Origin: Nitrosomonas sp. Nm166 | GTDB taxonomy: Bacteria > Pseudomonadota > Gammaproteobacteria > Burkholderiales > Nitrosomonadaceae | Assembly (NCBI RefSeq): GCF_900112825.1 | Contig: NZ_FONE01000031.1 | Span: forward strand, 1-41,845 | Reading direction: 5' to 3' | DNA length: 41,845 nucleotides | Shown: piece by piece, positions 19,309 to 32,390 of the stretch | Numbering within the stretch: position 1 is the first letter of the stretch | Layout: every line of letters starts with the position of its first letter | Translations under genes and position numbers: made by a program | The notes under the pieces: generated by a model | Told to the model about the DNA's origin: nothing | Databases searched by the model: none | What the model saw: the letters and a program-made list of their open reading frames with translations, nothing else

Positions 19309-20739
19309 ATGGATAATAGTTCAGCATTGAAAAATAACAAGAAAACCTGGTCAGGGCGATTTAATGAGCCGGTTTCTGAGCTGGTAGCACGATATACAGC
19401 TTCAATAGACTTTGATCAACGATTAGCCGAGTATGATATCCAAGGATCGTTGGCCCATGCACAGATGCTTTCAGCTCAAGGAATTATTAGCAATAAAGAT
19501 TTAATAGCGATTGAGCAAGGCTTAAATCAAATTCGTGATGAAATCCGTAATCAACAATTTTCTTGGCTCGTAGAGCTGGAGGATGTTCACCTAAATATTG
19601 AGAAACGCCTGACCGCCTTAATCGGTGACGCTGGCAAGCGATTGCATACCGGCCGATCACGCAATGATCAAGTCGCTACTGATATTCGCTTGTTTTTACG
19701 GGCTTCGATTGATGAAATTATTCATTTGATCAAAGCCATGCAGCATGCTTTACTAAATCTGGCAGAGCAACACGTTCATACTGTTATGCCAGGTTTCACC
19801 CATTTGCAAGTGGCGCAACCTGTATCGTTTGGTCATCATCTGATGGCTTATTTTGAAATGTTGAAACGCGACATTGGACGATTGATTGACTGCAGAAAAC
19901 GCGTGAATCAGTTACCGTTGGGCGCTGCTGCACTGGCAGGCACCAGTTATCCCATTAACCGTGAACTGGTGGCTGAAATATTAGGTTTTGAAGGAATTTG
20001 TGCGAATTCGTTGGATGCAGTTTCAGATCGAGATTTTGCTATTGAATTTAGCGCCTGCGCAGCACTCATCATGACGCATTTATCTCGTATGTCGGAAGAA
20101 TTTATTATATGGATGAATCCATCGTTCGGTTTCATTCAATTGGCCGATCGATTTTGTACCGGTTCTTCCATTATGCCGCAGAAAAAAAATCCAGATGTGC
20201 CCGAATTGGTGCGAGGAAAGACGGGCCGTATCAATGGCCACCTGATTGCACTGCTGACACTGATGAAAGCGCAGCCGCTTGCCTATAATAAAGATAATCA
20301 GGAAGACAAAGAACCCCTTTTTGATACGGTCGATACATTGATGATTACTTTAAAAATTTATGCCGACATGCTCACGGGCGTTCAGGTTAACCAAGAAGCC
20401 ATGCGTCAGTCGGCATTACGCGGCCATGCGACAGCCACTGATTTGGCTGACTATCTGGCTAAAAAAGGCATTCCCTTCCGCGATGCGCACGAAATTGTGG
20501 CAAAAACCGTACAGTTTGCAGAACAAAAAGGCTGTGATCTTAACGACCTTGAATTAAATGAGCTGCAACAATTTTCTGCTCAAATCGAATCCAATGTTTT
20601 TGCTGTCTTATCGCTGGAAGGTTCCTTGAAAAGCCGAAAACATATCGGTGGCACCGCACCTGAACAAGTACAAGCAGCTATCCATCAAGCCAAACAATGG
20701 TTAGCCATAGAAGATCCGAAACATGCATGCCTGGCATGA
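19309..20739 (+). CDS. argH: Argininosuccinate lyase
   Basis: A fumarase-superfamily enzyme splitting argininosuccinate into arginine and fumarate, the last step of arginine synthesis. With the ATG at 19309 it has 476 residues. HTGRSRNDQ is at about 113-121, the catalytic His region [10 protein letters not shown] at about 162-171, and the signature loop [12 protein letters not shown] at 285-296. The frame extends to an ATG at 19252, giving an atypical basic N-terminus. A TATAAT at 19258-19263 would be a -10 box inside that extension, which favours the later start. The last 17 bases overlap the next gene. Confidence 0.94.
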   Translation: MDNSSALKNNKKTWSGRFNEPVSELVARYTASIDFDQRLAEYDIQGSLAHAQMLSAQGIISNKDLIAIEQGLNQIRDEIRNQQFSWLVELEDVHLNIEKRLTALIGDAGKRLHTGRSRNDQVATDIRLFLRASIDEIIHLIKAMQHALLNLAEQHVHTVMPGFTHLQVAQPVSFGHHLMAYFEMLKRDIGRLIDCRKRVNQLPLGAAALAGTSYPINRELVAEILGFEGICANSLDAVSDRDFAIEFSACAALIMTHLSRMSEEFIIWMNPSFGFIQLADRFCTGSSIMPQKKNPDVPELVRGKTGRINGHLIALLTLMKAQPLAYNKDNQEDKEPLFDTVDTLMITLKIYADMLTGVQVNQEAMRQSALRGHATATDLADYLAKKGIPFRDAHEIVAKTVQFAEQKGCDLNDLELNELQQFSAQIESNVFAVLSLEGSLKSRKHIGGTAPEQVQAAIHQAKQWLAIEDPKHACLA

Positions 20740-21607
20740 AATTAGCGCACAAATTTCTGCTGCTATCAATAGTCACTTCAAGGTAAAAGAAAGCCAAGCA
20801 ATCGGTGGCGGCTGTATTAATCAAGCTTACCGTATCACAGATGGCAATCGATGTTATTTTGTCAAATTAAATACATCTGACAGTCTTGCCATGTTTGAAG
20901 CTGAAGCTGCTGGCTTAATGGAAATTCATCAGTCGCATACCATACGGGTACCACTGCCTATTTGTTATGGGCAAGACGAACATACCGCATGGTTAGTTCT
21001 GGAATATCTGGACATTCACCGTAGTATGCGTGGCAATGCATCAGAGTTAGGGATACAACTTGCTTCCATGCATCGCATCACGGCTAGGCAGTTTGGCTGG
21101 GTCCGCAATAATACGATCGGACAAACCCCACAAATAAATACAACATCTTCAGATTGGGTCTATTTCTGGAAAACGCATCGCTTAGGTTATCAGTTAGATC
21201 TCGCCCAAAAGAATGGTTTTGACGGTAAACTGCAGAAGCTAGGAGAACGGCTATTAATTGATCTGGATAAATTTTTTCCGGGTGTAACGCCACTTCCCTC
21301 GCTTTTACATGGCGACTTGTGGAATGGCAATTACGCTTATAGGGAAATGGGGAATCCGGTTTTATTTGATCCTGCGGTGTATTATGGGGATCGTGAAGCT
21401 GACATCGCCATGACCGAACTTTTTGGGGGATTCTCAGTCGATTTTTATTCTGCTTATCGAAATGATTATCCCTTGGATTCGGGGTATAATTTGCGCAAGA
21501 TAGTTTATAACCTCTATCACATCCTCAATCATTTAAATCTTTTTGGCAGTGGTTATCACCATCAAGCTGAACAAATGATGAGTTTATTACTTGCTGAGAT
21601 TCACTAA
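20723..21607 (+). CDS. Fructosamine/ketosamine-3-kinase family protein
   Basis: A 294-residue kinase-like protein of the fructosamine-3-kinase family (protein-kinase/APH fold), which phosphorylates sugar-derived ketosamines on glycated proteins as part of deglycation repair. The ATP-binding lysine is probably K48 (CYFVKLN) with E60. The catalytic loop [10 protein letters not shown] is at about 194-203, and the metal-binding [21 protein letters not shown] at about 216-236. It starts inside the end of argH (17-base overlap), so expression is tied to argH. The actual substrate of bacterial members is mostly undetermined. Confidence 0.88.
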   Translation: MHAWHEISAQISAAINSHFKVKESQAIGGGCINQAYRITDGNRCYFVKLNTSDSLAMFEAEAAGLMEIHQSHTIRVPLPICYGQDEHTAWLVLEYLDIHRSMRGNASELGIQLASMHRITARQFGWVRNNTIGQTPQINTTSSDWVYFWKTHRLGYQLDLAQKNGFDGKLQKLGERLLIDLDKFFPGVTPLPSLLHGDLWNGNYAYREMGNPVLFDPAVYYGDREADIAMTELFGGFSVDFYSAYRNDYPLDSGYNLRKIVYNLYHILNHLNLFGSGYHHQAEQMMSLLLAEIH

Positions 21608-21694
21608 TAACCATTGGATAATACTGTCCGCTCAAATGTTATACAAAAACTATCTGATTATTTCTTTAGATTATTCTGCTTTCTGTTTCTGTAG

Positions 21695-23377
<1,683 letters not shown>

Positions 23378-23474
23378 TGGATCAGGAAAATTCATGATCC
23401 ATACCGAGAATAATATCCAGCTATCTATAGCTATACCCAGGATAGCAAAAATAACACTAACTTAACAACAGTAA

Positions 23475-24775
<1,301 letters not shown>

Positions 24776-24776
<1 letters not shown>

Positions 24777-25090
24777 TGAAGATTCTGGCTTTTATACTGC
24801 TTCTGCTGATAGCCCTCATGCAATATCCATTATGGTTTGGTAAAGCAAGCTGGAGAAAAGTCTGGCAAGTAGATCAAGATGTCATTGCAGCGCGTGAAAA
24901 TAACTTGATACTTCAGAATCGTAATAACATGCTTGAAGCGGAAGTTAATGATCTGAAACAGGGCCTTGAGGCAATTGAAGAACGTGCTCGCAATGATCTG
25001 GGCATGACTAAACAAGATGAGATATTATTTCAGATTGTTAAAAGTACACAGTCCAAAATTTCCAATATCAGCCAATCAACCCAGCATTAA
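24776..25090 (+). CDS. ftsB: Cell division protein FtsB
   Basis: A 104-residue bitopic divisome protein. It has a short cytoplasmic start, one transmembrane helix (about 3-20), a leucine-zipper-like coiled coil (about 33-75; VIAARENNLILQNRNNMLEAEV) and the conserved ERARNDLGMTKQDEILFQIV. FtsB links FtsL and FtsQ and helps activate septal peptidoglycan synthesis. The ATG overlaps the eno stop by one base, the classic eno-ftsB arrangement. Confidence 0.94.
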
Positions 25091-25233
25091 TTAAATTACT
25101 TTTATTCTGAATTTCTTCTATCAGGCTAATCTGAACTCTCTTAAAAATTTTATACCTAATTATCAGGCGATAGCCCTTTATCATAAGCGGAGTAAGCTGA
25201 ATCATACGAATACGATAATCTAAGCCTTGATCT

Positions 25234-25261
25234 CTTGAAAATAGGCAATTCAATCCTATAT
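25234..25261 (+). promoter_or_regulatory. Candidate sigma-32 (heat-shock) promoter of htpX
   Basis: CTTGAAA at 25234-25240 is an exact match to the sigma-32 -35 consensus. Thirteen bases later TCCTATAT at 25254-25261 matches most of the CCCCATNT -10. Transcription would start about 30 bases before the htpX ATG. HtpX is a known heat-shock membrane protease, which makes the match meaningful, though it has not been tested. Confidence 0.5.
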
Positions 25262-25299
25262 ACCCCACTTCAGTTTGGACTATACCATGGAGTAAATAA

Positions 25300-26184
25300 A
25301 TGAAAAGAATTATTCTCTTTTTAGCAACTAACTTAGCTATTATCGTTGTTTTAAGCATTACACTACGATTGCTGGGCTTTGAAAGAATCCTTGATGAACA
25401 GGGAACTGGCCTGGACATTAATTCCTTACTATTATTTGCTTCAGTATTTGGATTTGGTGGTTCGCTGATGTCATTGATGATGTCAAAATGGACTGCAAAG
25501 AGATTCACTGGTGCACAAGTCATTGAAATACCTCGTAATGCTCAAGAACACTGGTTAGTCACTACGGTGCAACGACAGGCAAAAATAGTAGGTATCAATA
25601 TGCCAGAAGTAGCCATTTATAATGCGCCAGACATCAATGCCTTTGCAACAGGTATGTCAAAAAATGATGCATTGGTAGCTGTAAGTACCGGTTTGCTAAA
25701 TAGTATGAATCAAGATGAGGCTGAAGCTGTTCTGGCTCATGAAATCAGTCATGTGGCTAATGGCGATATGGTGACATTGGCGTTGATTCAAGGTGTTGTC
25801 AATACCTTTGTTATCTTTCTGTCACGCGTTATCGGCCATACCATCGATCGTGTCGTATTCAAAACAGAAGAGGGTCACGGCCCTGCTTTCTGGATTACTA
25901 CCATTGTCGCAGAAATTGTCTTGGGCGTACTGGCCACTATTATTGTGATGTGGTTTAGCCGTCAGCGTGAGTTTCGTGCTGATGCGGGCGGAGCCAGCCT
26001 GGCAGGGAAAAATAAAATGATATCGGCCTTGCGTCGCCTGCAATTAAGCAGACAGGAAGTTCATTTGCCCGACCAGTTAGCCGCTTTTGGTATCTCAGGA
26101 AAAATTGGTTCTGGCTTAGCAAGCTTATTTATGTCTCATCCCCCATTAGAAGAAAGAATCGCAGCTCTTGAAGCTCAACGCTAA
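25300..26184 (+). CDS. htpX: Membrane zinc metalloprotease HtpX
   Basis: A 294-residue M48-family protease of the inner membrane that degrades misfolded membrane proteins together with FtsH. Two N-terminal membrane helices (about 5-25 and 40-60) precede the zinc motif HEISH at 147-151. A further helical pair (about 155-175 and 190-215) and [16 protein letters not shown], with the third zinc ligand Glu, follow. The C-terminal [13 protein letters not shown] is typical. A CTTGAAA-type promoter lies upstream and a strong terminator downstream. Confidence 0.96.
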   Translation: MKRIILFLATNLAIIVVLSITLRLLGFERILDEQGTGLDINSLLLFASVFGFGGSLMSLMMSKWTAKRFTGAQVIEIPRNAQEHWLVTTVQRQAKIVGINMPEVAIYNAPDINAFATGMSKNDALVAVSTGLLNSMNQDEAEAVLAHEISHVANGDMVTLALIQGVVNTFVIFLSRVIGHTIDRVVFKTEEGHGPAFWITTIVAEIVLGVLATIIVMWFSRQREFRADAGGASLAGKNKMISALRRLQLSRQEVHLPDQLAAFGISGKIGSGLASLFMSHPPLEERIAALEAQR

Positions 26185-26206
26185 TATTTTCTAATTTTTC
26201 ACCAAT

Positions 26207-26240
26207 AAACGCCGCATTTTCCCATGCGGCGTTTGTTTTT
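26207..26240 (+). terminator. Intrinsic terminator after htpX
   Basis: AAACGCCGCAT at 26207-26217 pairs with ATGCGGCGTTT at 26224-26234 (11-bp stem, 6-base loop), followed by GTTTTT. It lies 22 bases after the htpX stop. Confidence 0.92.
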
Positions 26241-26336
26241 ATAATTTAATTTTTTGATGTTGTAATAAACAATTTTTCTAGAACTGTATTACTTAAGATA
26301 AATTAATACAATACAATCAATAATACTATCTATTGA

Positions 26337-26681
26337 TTAATAAGAAGTTTCTCTTGAGAAATCTTGCCAGATAAAAGGCGGATTAACAGATGGTTTAGTC
26401 GGAATAAAAAAAGTGGCCGCGTCCAGGACACCTATCAAAGTACGACCCACTGTATGCATGATACCCATTGCTGTTCCAATTGAAACGCCATAAAGTGGTC
26501 CCTCATTTTGGCTGGTCAAAATGATATTCTTGGGTAACTCCACCCACCCAGTAACTGCATTCGTAACGCCACTAACAAATTTCTCAGCCGAGTTACTAAA
26601 ATAGCTGTCAGCAGCAATTGCTTGGGACGAGAAAAGGAAGAGCATGGATAATATTAAAGAGAATTTAACAATTCTTTGCAT
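26337..26681 (-). CDS. Exosortase system-associated protein, TIGR04073 family
   Basis: A 114-residue secreted protein with a clear Sec signal peptide (about 1-24, ending SSQAIAAD). The mature part resembles the TIGR04073 family found in genomes with exosortase/PEP-CTERM systems: SAEKFVSGVTNAVTGWVELPKNI, a Gly-rich hydrophobic stretch (GVSIGTAMGIMHTVGRTLIGVLDAATFF) and a Pro/Phe-rich end (IPTKPSVNPPFIW). The molecular role is unknown. AAGGAG precedes the ATG. It is a single gene with no exosortase or PEP-CTERM substrate nearby. A 12-bp inverted repeat lies 33-71 bases upstream of its start. Confidence 0.75.
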   Translation of the reverse strand: MQRIVKFSLILSMLFLFSSQAIAADSYFSNSAEKFVSGVTNAVTGWVELPKNIILTSQNEGPLYGVSIGTAMGIMHTVGRTLIGVLDAATFFIPTKPSVNPPFIWQDFSRETSY

Positions 26682-26713
26682 CAGGAAAACTCCTTATTCG
26701 GTGGTAAGATTAT

Positions 26714-26752
26714 TAAATTTCTGTTTCCGGTTAAGCAGTGAACAGAAATTTA
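26714..26752. repeat. 12-bp perfect inverted repeat upstream of the TIGR04073 gene
   Basis: TAAATTTCTGTT at 26714-26725 and AACAGAAATTTA at 26741-26752 are perfect inverted copies separated by 15 bases. No U-tract follows on the minus strand, so it is not a terminator. It could be an operator or a 5'-UTR hairpin for the minus-strand gene starting at 26681. Confidence 0.5.
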
Positions 26753-27061
26753 TCCGAAGTTTACCTCTTCATAACTAAACAGACAATTTCTGATTCAATA
26801 CTCAGAAAGGATTAAATAAATCATAGTTAAGGATTAGAAATTATCCTGCTTCAGTTACCATATCTACCAAATAAAACATAGCATAGCGAATAAGGCGCGC
26901 TTTCAAAGACTATCACTTTCACATAAAAATAAGAAAATGTTACAAAAGTATTAATTCAAAATTTCACAATAAAATACACTAACCTAGCTTTAGGTATGAA
27001 CGATATTTCTCAATTATCCAATTTACAAAAATCCTATCTTCTTACTTGAAGTCAATACCAA
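26753..27061. other. AT-rich spacer upstream of ureD
   Basis: About 310 non-coding bases separate the inverted repeat from the urease operon. The stretch is strongly AT-rich and should carry the urease promoter, but I find no convincing -35/-10 pair. A single GTATGA at 26995-27000 matches a NikR half-site, but no TCATAC mate follows at a suitable distance. A short AGGAT/ATCCT inverted pair occurs near 26830-26850. Nothing else recognisable. Confidence 0.4.
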
Positions 27062-27886
27062 ATGCTACAGGCAAAATTATCGCTCAAGTTCGCCAAAATT
27101 GATGGAACAACACGCCTAGTGGCGCGAGATCACTTCGGTCCGCTAGTAGTACAAAAACCGCTTTATCCGGAAGGACGAGAGATTTGCCATGTAGTAATTA
27201 TCCATCCACCGGGCGGCGTTGTAAGCGGCGATCAATTGGAAATTACGACTCATATTGATGCATTCGCAAATGCGCAAATTACGACCCCAGGCGCTACTAA
27301 ATGGTACAAAGCCAATGGGCGCACCTCGCAGCAAACGATCAGAATTAATATAAATAAAGGCGGCGCACTTGAATGGGCGCCTCAGGAAACTATTTTTTAT
27401 AACAACGCCAATATAGAAATCGATCATCAAGTTACCTTGAAAGATGATGCAACCTACATTGGTTGTGAAATATTATGTTTTGGCCGCACTGCTTCAGGAG
27501 AAACATTCAATAACGGACAAATCAAGCAACGTACCAGCATCCAACGAAATGGAAAAATGATTTGGTTAGAACAAATTCGGCTACAAGGCGAAAGCACAGC
27601 CATGCATGGCTCCTTAGCCCTATCAGGCAAAACAGTGTGCGCTACGCTTATTCTGACAGGAAAAACGATCCCTCAACCATTGATTGATTTGGCAAGAGAA
27701 GAAGCAGAAAAGATTGCCAAGGGTAGCGGCCAAATCGGCATCACGCAGCTTAAATCGATTGCCGTAGCGCGCTATTTAGGTAACTCGAGTGAAATAGCGC
27801 GGCACGTCATGCTATGCATCTGGGGCCTGTTTCGCCCGGAGATTCTCGGACGCTCTGCAATCATTCCCCGCATGTGGAATACCTGA
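27062..27886 (+). CDS. ureD: Urease accessory protein UreD
   Basis: A 274-residue UreD (UreH), a scaffold that binds apo-urease with UreF and UreG during nickel insertion. Family stretches are VVIIHPPGGVVSGDQLEI, NAQITTPGATKWYK, LEWAPQETIFYNNANIEI and a C-terminal VARYLGNSSEIARHVMLCIWGLFRPEILGR. No good ribosome binding site precedes the ATG at 27062. It heads the ureDABCEFG cluster; the 95-base gap to ureA is the largest in the operon and shows no terminator. Confidence 0.95.
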   Translation: MLQAKLSLKFAKIDGTTRLVARDHFGPLVVQKPLYPEGREICHVVIIHPPGGVVSGDQLEITTHIDAFANAQITTPGATKWYKANGRTSQQTIRININKGGALEWAPQETIFYNNANIEIDHQVTLKDDATYIGCEILCFGRTASGETFNNGQIKQRTSIQRNGKMIWLEQIRLQGESTAMHGSLALSGKTVCATLILTGKTIPQPLIDLAREEAEKIAKGSGQIGITQLKSIAVARYLGNSSEIARHVMLCIWGLFRPEILGRSAIIPRMWNT

Positions 27887-27981
27887 TTCATTACTTGTTA
27901 ACATAAGGTAATTTTTAAAATATCAGATGCTGCAGTAACTTATAAGAAATAAAACATGTTATTTTATCCAGGAGAAAAACT

Positions 27982-28284
27982 ATGGACTTGACACCGAGAG
28001 AAAAAGACAAGTTGCTGATATTTACTGCCGGATTACTTGCTGAAAGGCGTAAAGCCCGCGGCCTGCGGCTTAATTACCCAGAAGCTGTTGCGCTGATCAC
28101 TTGTGCGATTTTGGAAGGAGCCAGAGATGGCCGGACAGTAGCAGAACTGATGACCGCCGGTCAGAAAATATTGACCCGCGCTGACGTCATGGAAGGTGTT
28201 CCCGAAATGATTCCGGACATTCAAGTTGAAGCAACTTTCCCAGACGGAACCAAGCTGGTTACTGTGCATCATCCGATTATCTAA
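27982..28284 (+). CDS. ureA: Urease gamma subunit
   Basis: A 100-residue UreA, the small structural subunit of the three-subunit bacterial urease. It begins [23 protein letters not shown] and has the conserved [21 protein letters not shown] and [26 protein letters not shown] precedes the ATG. It is followed by ureB after 25 bases and ureC, so the subunits are separate (not the fused Helicobacter form). Confidence 0.97.
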   Translation: MDLTPREKDKLLIFTAGLLAERRKARGLRLNYPEAVALITCAILEGARDGRTVAELMTAGQKILTRADVMEGVPEMIPDIQVEATFPDGTKLVTVHHPII

Positions 28285-28309
28285 CTGATCAGAATTACAG
28301 GAGATCTAC

Positions 28310-28630
28310 ATGAGATTACCATTAGTGCCAGGCGAAGTATTTACTGAACCGGGTGAAATCGAGCTGAATGCTGGCAGAAAAACCAAAACCTTAACCGTTT
28401 CTAATGCAGGGGATCGCCCAATACAGATTGGCTCTCATTTTCACTTTTACGAAGTTAATTCTGCCATGAAATTTGATCGGGAAGCTGCTTATGGCATGCG
28501 CTTGAATATTATGGCCGGCACGGCTATTCGCTTTGAACCGGGACAAGAAAGAACCGTTGAACTCGTTGAGCTTGCGGGGGACCGGATCGTTTATGGATTC
28601 AATCAAAAAGTGATGGGGAAACTGAAATAG
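28310..28630 (+). CDS. ureB: Urease beta subunit
   Basis: A 106-residue UreB structural subunit. Typical stretches are [62 protein letters not shown] and [26 protein letters not shown] lies before the ATG. It sits between ureA and ureC with short spacers, consistent with stoichiometric co-expression of the (UreABC)3 core. Confidence 0.97.
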   Translation: MRLPLVPGEVFTEPGEIELNAGRKTKTLTVSNAGDRPIQIGSHFHFYEVNSAMKFDREAAYGMRLNIMAGTAIRFEPGQERTVELVELAGDRIVYGFNQKVMGKLK

Positions 28631-28662
28631 TTAATATCACGTTGATTTCACAGGAGTAAAAA

Positions 28663-30369
28663 ATGAGCTTAAAAATTTCCCGGCACATCTATGCTGAAAT
28701 GATGGGTCCAACGACTGGCGATCGCGTCCGTCTAGCCGATACAGAACTTTTTATAGAAATTGAAAAGGACTTCACCACGTATGGGGAAGAAGTGAAGTTT
28801 GGCGGTGGAAAAGTGATTCGCGATGGCATGGGCCAGTCCCAGCGTAATCATGCAGACGTTATGGATACCGTCATCACCAATGCAATCATTATTGATCACT
28901 GGGGGATTGTTAAAGCGGATATCGGCATCAAGAATGGCAAAATCGCAGCGATCGGCATAGCCGGGAACCCGGACATTCAGCCTGACATTACCATGAATAT
29001 TGGTGCTGCTACTGAGATTATAGCGGGTGAAAATCTGATCGTTACAGCCGGGGCTGTCGATACGCACATTCATTTCATCTCACCACAGCAAGCTGAAGAA
29101 GCGATGATGAATGGCATCACTACCATGCTCGGCGGCGGCACAGGCCCTGCGACTGGTACAACAGCAACAAGCTGTACATCAGGACCCTGGCATATTCATT
29201 CAATGTTAAGAGCATCGGATGGATTGGTCATGAATACAGGCCTTTTCGGTAAGGGTAATGCCAGCTTGCCAACACCGCTGGAAGAACAGATTCTGGCTGG
29301 AGCATGCGGCATGAAACTACATGAAGACTGGGGTTCCACTTATGCGGCCATCGATAATTGCCTGACTGTTGCAGATAAATATGATGTCCAGGTTGCTATT
29401 CACACAGATACCATCAATGAAGGCGGCTATCTGGAAAACACCATCGCTGCCATGAAGGGCCGGACTATTCATACCTTCCATACCGAAGGCGCTGGCGGGG
29501 GTCATGCGCCGGATATCATTGCAGTTGTAGGTCAGGATAACGTTTTACCTTCATCGACCAATCCAACCCGCCCTTATACTGTAAACACACTTGATGAGCA
29601 TCTGGACATGCTGATGGTGTGCCATCATTTGCACGCTCATATTGCAGAAGATCTTGCCTTTGCGGAATCACGCATCCGGAAAGAAACGATTGCCGCCGAA
29701 GATATTTTGCATGATATGGGCGCTATTTCGATGATGTCTTCTGATTCTCAAGCAATGGGACGCATCGGTGAAGTTGTCCTGCGTACCTGGCAAACGGCGC
29801 ACAAGATGAAAATACAGCGGGGCACATTGCAAGAAGATAATTCCAAACATGATAATTTCCGGGTGAAGCGCTATATCGCCAAATACACCATCAATCCCGC
29901 CATTACGCACGGCATTTCGCATGCAGTCGGCTCTATTGAGGTCGGCAAGTATGCTGATCTGGTGTTGTGGAGACCTGCTTTCTTCGGTGTAAAGCCATCC
30001 ATGATCTTAAAGGGCGGAATGATCGCTGCAGCGCTGATGGGTGACCCCAATGCTTCGATATCAACACCGCAACCGGTGCATTACCGCTATATGTTTGGCG
30101 GCTATGGCGGAGGGATCAAAACATCGTGTTTCACCTTTGCTTCACAAGCAGCGCTCAGTGCTGACCTAGTCGATCAGCTAAAGTTGGATAAAAATATCAT
30201 TCCCGTAAAGAATACCCGGAATCTGCGCAAGAAAGACATGATTCACAACAGCGCAACGCCTAAAATGGAAGTTGATCCGGAAACCTACGAAGTACGTGCT
30301 GATGGACAATTATTGACATGTGGTGCAGAAGATGTGCTGCCTATGGCGCAGCGCTATTTCCTGTTCTAG
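28663..30369 (+). CDS. ureC: Urease alpha (catalytic) subunit
   Basis: A 568-residue UreC carrying the dinuclear nickel site that hydrolyses urea to ammonia and carbamate. All expected ligands are visible: H135 and H137 in DTHIHFI, the lysine to be carbamylated, K218, in [10 protein letters not shown]247 in VAIHTDT, H273 in [10 protein letters not shown] and D361 in SSDSQAMG. The mobile flap has C320-H321 in MVCHHLHAH. Length and motifs indicate an active enzyme. CAGGAG precedes the ATG. In an ammonia oxidiser this would supply both ammonia and CO2, but the ammonia-oxidation genes are not in this window. Confidence 0.99.
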   Translation: MSLKISRHIYAEMMGPTTGDRVRLADTELFIEIEKDFTTYGEEVKFGGGKVIRDGMGQSQRNHADVMDTVITNAIIIDHWGIVKADIGIKNGKIAAIGIAGNPDIQPDITMNIGAATEIIAGENLIVTAGAVDTHIHFISPQQAEEAMMNGITTMLGGGTGPATGTTATSCTSGPWHIHSMLRASDGLVMNTGLFGKGNASLPTPLEEQILAGACGMKLHEDWGSTYAAIDNCLTVADKYDVQVAIHTDTINEGGYLENTIAAMKGRTIHTFHTEGAGGGHAPDIIAVVGQDNVLPSSTNPTRPYTVNTLDEHLDMLMVCHHLHAHIAEDLAFAESRIRKETIAAEDILHDMGAISMMSSDSQAMGRIGEVVLRTWQTAHKMKIQRGTLQEDNSKHDNFRVKRYIAKYTINPAITHGISHAVGSIEVGKYADLVLWRPAFFGVKPSMILKGGMIAAALMGDPNASISTPQPVHYRYMFGGYGGGIKTSCFTFASQAALSADLVDQLKLDKNIIPVKNTRNLRKKDMIHNSATPKMEVDPETYEVRADGQLLTCGAEDVLPMAQRYFLF

Positions 30370-30382
30370 GAATAAAAAATAA

Positions 30383-30913
30383 ATGCTTACGCTGAATACT
30401 AAAATAGATCACACAGAATCAGTTTTTGCGCAACTCATTCTACCCTACGAAATGCGCGAGAATAGCCGGCTAAGAACGGTACTTGCGTCGGGTGAGGAAG
30501 TTGCGATTTTTACCGTACGGGGCACCATATTGCGCAACAATGATCTGCTCAAAAGCAATGATGGACGCGTAGTGCAAATCATCGCTGCCCGCGAACCTGT
30601 TTACCGGATTACCTGCCGCACACCTCATGATTTACTGCGCTGCGCCTTTCATTTGGGAAACCGCCATACACAAACCCAGGTTGGTGAAGCTTTCTTGCGG
30701 ATTCACCAAGATACGGTATTAAAGCAAATGCTGGAAGGTTTAGGTGCTACTGTCGTAGCAGAAAATGCACAATTCGAGCCGGAATCAGGCGCTTATGGTG
30801 GCGGAGGACATCATCACCATGGCGATGGTCATTATCATGCGCATGGCCCCCTTGCACCCATACCCGCACGACAAAAGATTCATCGACCTTCCGATACACA
30901 ATCCAAGGAATAA
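30383..30913 (+). CDS. ureE: Urease accessory protein (nickel metallochaperone) UreE
   Basis: A 176-residue UreE that delivers nickel to the UreDFG-urease complex. The conserved dimer-interface histidine is H95 in HLGNRHTQTQV. The C-terminal tail is Gly/His-rich (H143-H146, H150, H152, H154), a nickel-storing tail found in some but not all UreE proteins. It starts 13 bases after ureC, with AGGAA upstream. The ureF start follows two bases after its stop. Confidence 0.95.
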   Translation: MLTLNTKIDHTESVFAQLILPYEMRENSRLRTVLASGEEVAIFTVRGTILRNNDLLKSNDGRVVQIIAAREPVYRITCRTPHDLLRCAFHLGNRHTQTQVGEAFLRIHQDTVLKQMLEGLGATVVAENAQFEPESGAYGGGGHHHHGDGHYHAHGPLAPIPARQKIHRPSDTQSKE

Positions 30914-30915
30914 TC

Positions 30916-31593
30916 TTGCAATCTGCCCTATTGCTTCGCCTGCTGCAACTGGCTAGTCCATCATTACCCATCGGTGCCTATACCTATTCGCAAGGCCTGG
31001 AATCAGCTATTGAAAAAGGTACAGTCTATGATGAGCGCTCGGCGCGCGCGTGGATTACTGAGTCTTTAGGTATTGTTGCAGATTTTGAAGCACCCATCGT
31101 ATGGCGCCTGCTGAGAGCTTTTGCGGCACGTGATGCTGCAACGGTCAATTATTGGACCGAATGCTTTATTGCCGCACGTGATACTGCCGAGTTTCGTGCA
31201 GAAACCATTCAGATGGGATATTCCTTAGGCAAACTCATCATGGATTTGAAGATTGCAGACGAATCACTGCAGGCGATATTGGCAAGCCAATCAGAAATCC
31301 CTTTACCCACTGCCTTTGCTTGTGCTGCAGAAGCGCTTGCTGTACCGCATGAAGCTGCATTGCTGGGCATGCTATTTTCTCTGGTTGAAAATCAAGTGTT
31401 AGTTTGTGTTAAGTCCGTTCCACTCGGCCAAGTCGCCGGGCAACGCCTTTTATTTTCCCTGCACGCCATGATTGAAACCGCATCGTTACGCGCGCAGCAG
31501 CTCAAGGATGATGAATTATCCAATTGGTCGCCGGGGTTGTCATTGCTGTCCATGCAACACGAAACGCAGTACAGTAGAATTTATCGATCGTAA
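30916..31593 (+). CDS. ureF: Urease accessory protein UreF
   Basis: A 225-residue UreF, which with UreD and UreG forms the activation complex and gates GTP hydrolysis by UreG. Family stretches are [21 protein letters not shown] near the N-terminus and [15 protein letters not shown] towards the C-terminus. The start is a TTG at 30916, supported by AAGGAA at 30905-30910 and by the family N-terminus. It lies two bases after ureE, so translation is probably coupled. Confidence 0.95.
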   Translation: MQSALLLRLLQLASPSLPIGAYTYSQGLESAIEKGTVYDERSARAWITESLGIVADFEAPIVWRLLRAFAARDAATVNYWTECFIAARDTAEFRAETIQMGYSLGKLIMDLKIADESLQAILASQSEIPLPTAFACAAEALAVPHEAALLGMLFSLVENQVLVCVKSVPLGQVAGQRLLFSLHAMIETASLRAQQLKDDELSNWSPGLSLLSMQHETQYSRIYRS

Positions 31594-31610
31594 TTTTTTG
31601 GAATGGAAGC

Positions 31611-32246
31611 GTGAACAAACAATCAAATCCTCTTCGCGTTGGCATCGGTGGTCCCGTTGGATCGGGAAAAACTGCTTTATGTGAAGCATTGAGTAAAAAA
31701 ATGCGCGATCGCTATGAAATGGCTGTCATCACCAATGATATCTACACCAAAGAAGATATGGAGATCCTGTTGCGCGCCAATGCCCTGCCGCCTGAGCGTT
31801 TGATGGGCGTAGAAACAGGTGGATGCCCGCATACGGCGATCAGGGAAGATGCATCTATCAACCTTGAAGCCATTGCGCGCATGACTGCCGATTTTCCCGA
31901 TCTTGATCTTATTCTGGTCGAATCTGGAGGTGATAATCTCGCCTCTACCTTCAGCCCCGAACTGTCCGATCTGACCATTTATGTAATCGACGTTGCCGCC
32001 GGTGAAAAAATACCGCGCAAAGGCGGCCCCGGCATCACGCGCTCAGCACTTCTTGTCATCAACAAAACCGATCTTGCTCCTTACGTCGGTGCAAGCTTGG
32101 AAGTGATGGCGCAGGATGCAAAAAAAATGCGCGGAGACCGGCCATTTGTATTTACAAATTTACATACTGGCGAAGGCGTTGAGCAAATTGTGGATTTCAT
32201 TGTGAAACAAGGGCTACTGGAAGAAGTAAAACAACAGCGAAGCTGA
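31611..32246 (+). CDS. ureG: Urease accessory GTPase UreG
   Basis: A 211-residue SIMIBI-class GTPase powering nickel insertion into urease. P-loop GGPVGSGKT is at residues 13-21, the nickel-binding Cys-Pro-His motif is in [17 protein letters not shown], the switch region is [13 protein letters not shown] and the base-recognition motif is VINKTDLA. It starts with GTG at 31611 after GGAAG. It is the last gene of the urease operon and converges with nikR. Confidence 0.97.
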   Translation: MNKQSNPLRVGIGGPVGSGKTALCEALSKKMRDRYEMAVITNDIYTKEDMEILLRANALPPERLMGVETGGCPHTAIREDASINLEAIARMTADFPDLDLILVESGGDNLASTFSPELSDLTIYVIDVAAGEKIPRKGGPGITRSALLVINKTDLAPYVGASLEVMAQDAKKMRGDRPFVFTNLHTGEGVEQIVDFIVKQGLLEEVKQQRS

Positions 32247-32390
32247 TTGACTTCTTTCATTAACTAAATTGATAGATATTGATTCAATTGGATGATGTTT
32301 TAATCGATAACTATTTAAAAACCAATAAATACATGGCATTACTCATACGATCTGCATGAAAACTTCACGCAGCCGGGTCAATAGTAATCG

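Noticed and set aside
25263-25270. CCCCACTT as the -10 element of a sigma-32 promoter before htpX
   Set aside because: It is 22 bases from CTTGAAA, too far for a heat-shock promoter; TCCTATAT at 13 bases fits better.
26995-27000. GTATGA NikR-like half-site upstream of ureD
   Set aside because: No TCATAC partner at 14-17 bases; a lone hexamer is expected by chance in AT-rich DNA.
27945-27967. AT-rich imperfect palindrome around ACATGT before ureA
   Set aside because: Imperfect and low-complexity; no U-tract or known operator match.
32343-32348. TCATAC NikR-like half-site between ureG and nikR
   Set aside because: No GTATGA partner at a suitable distance, and the site lies in a convergent intergenic region rather than before a promoter.
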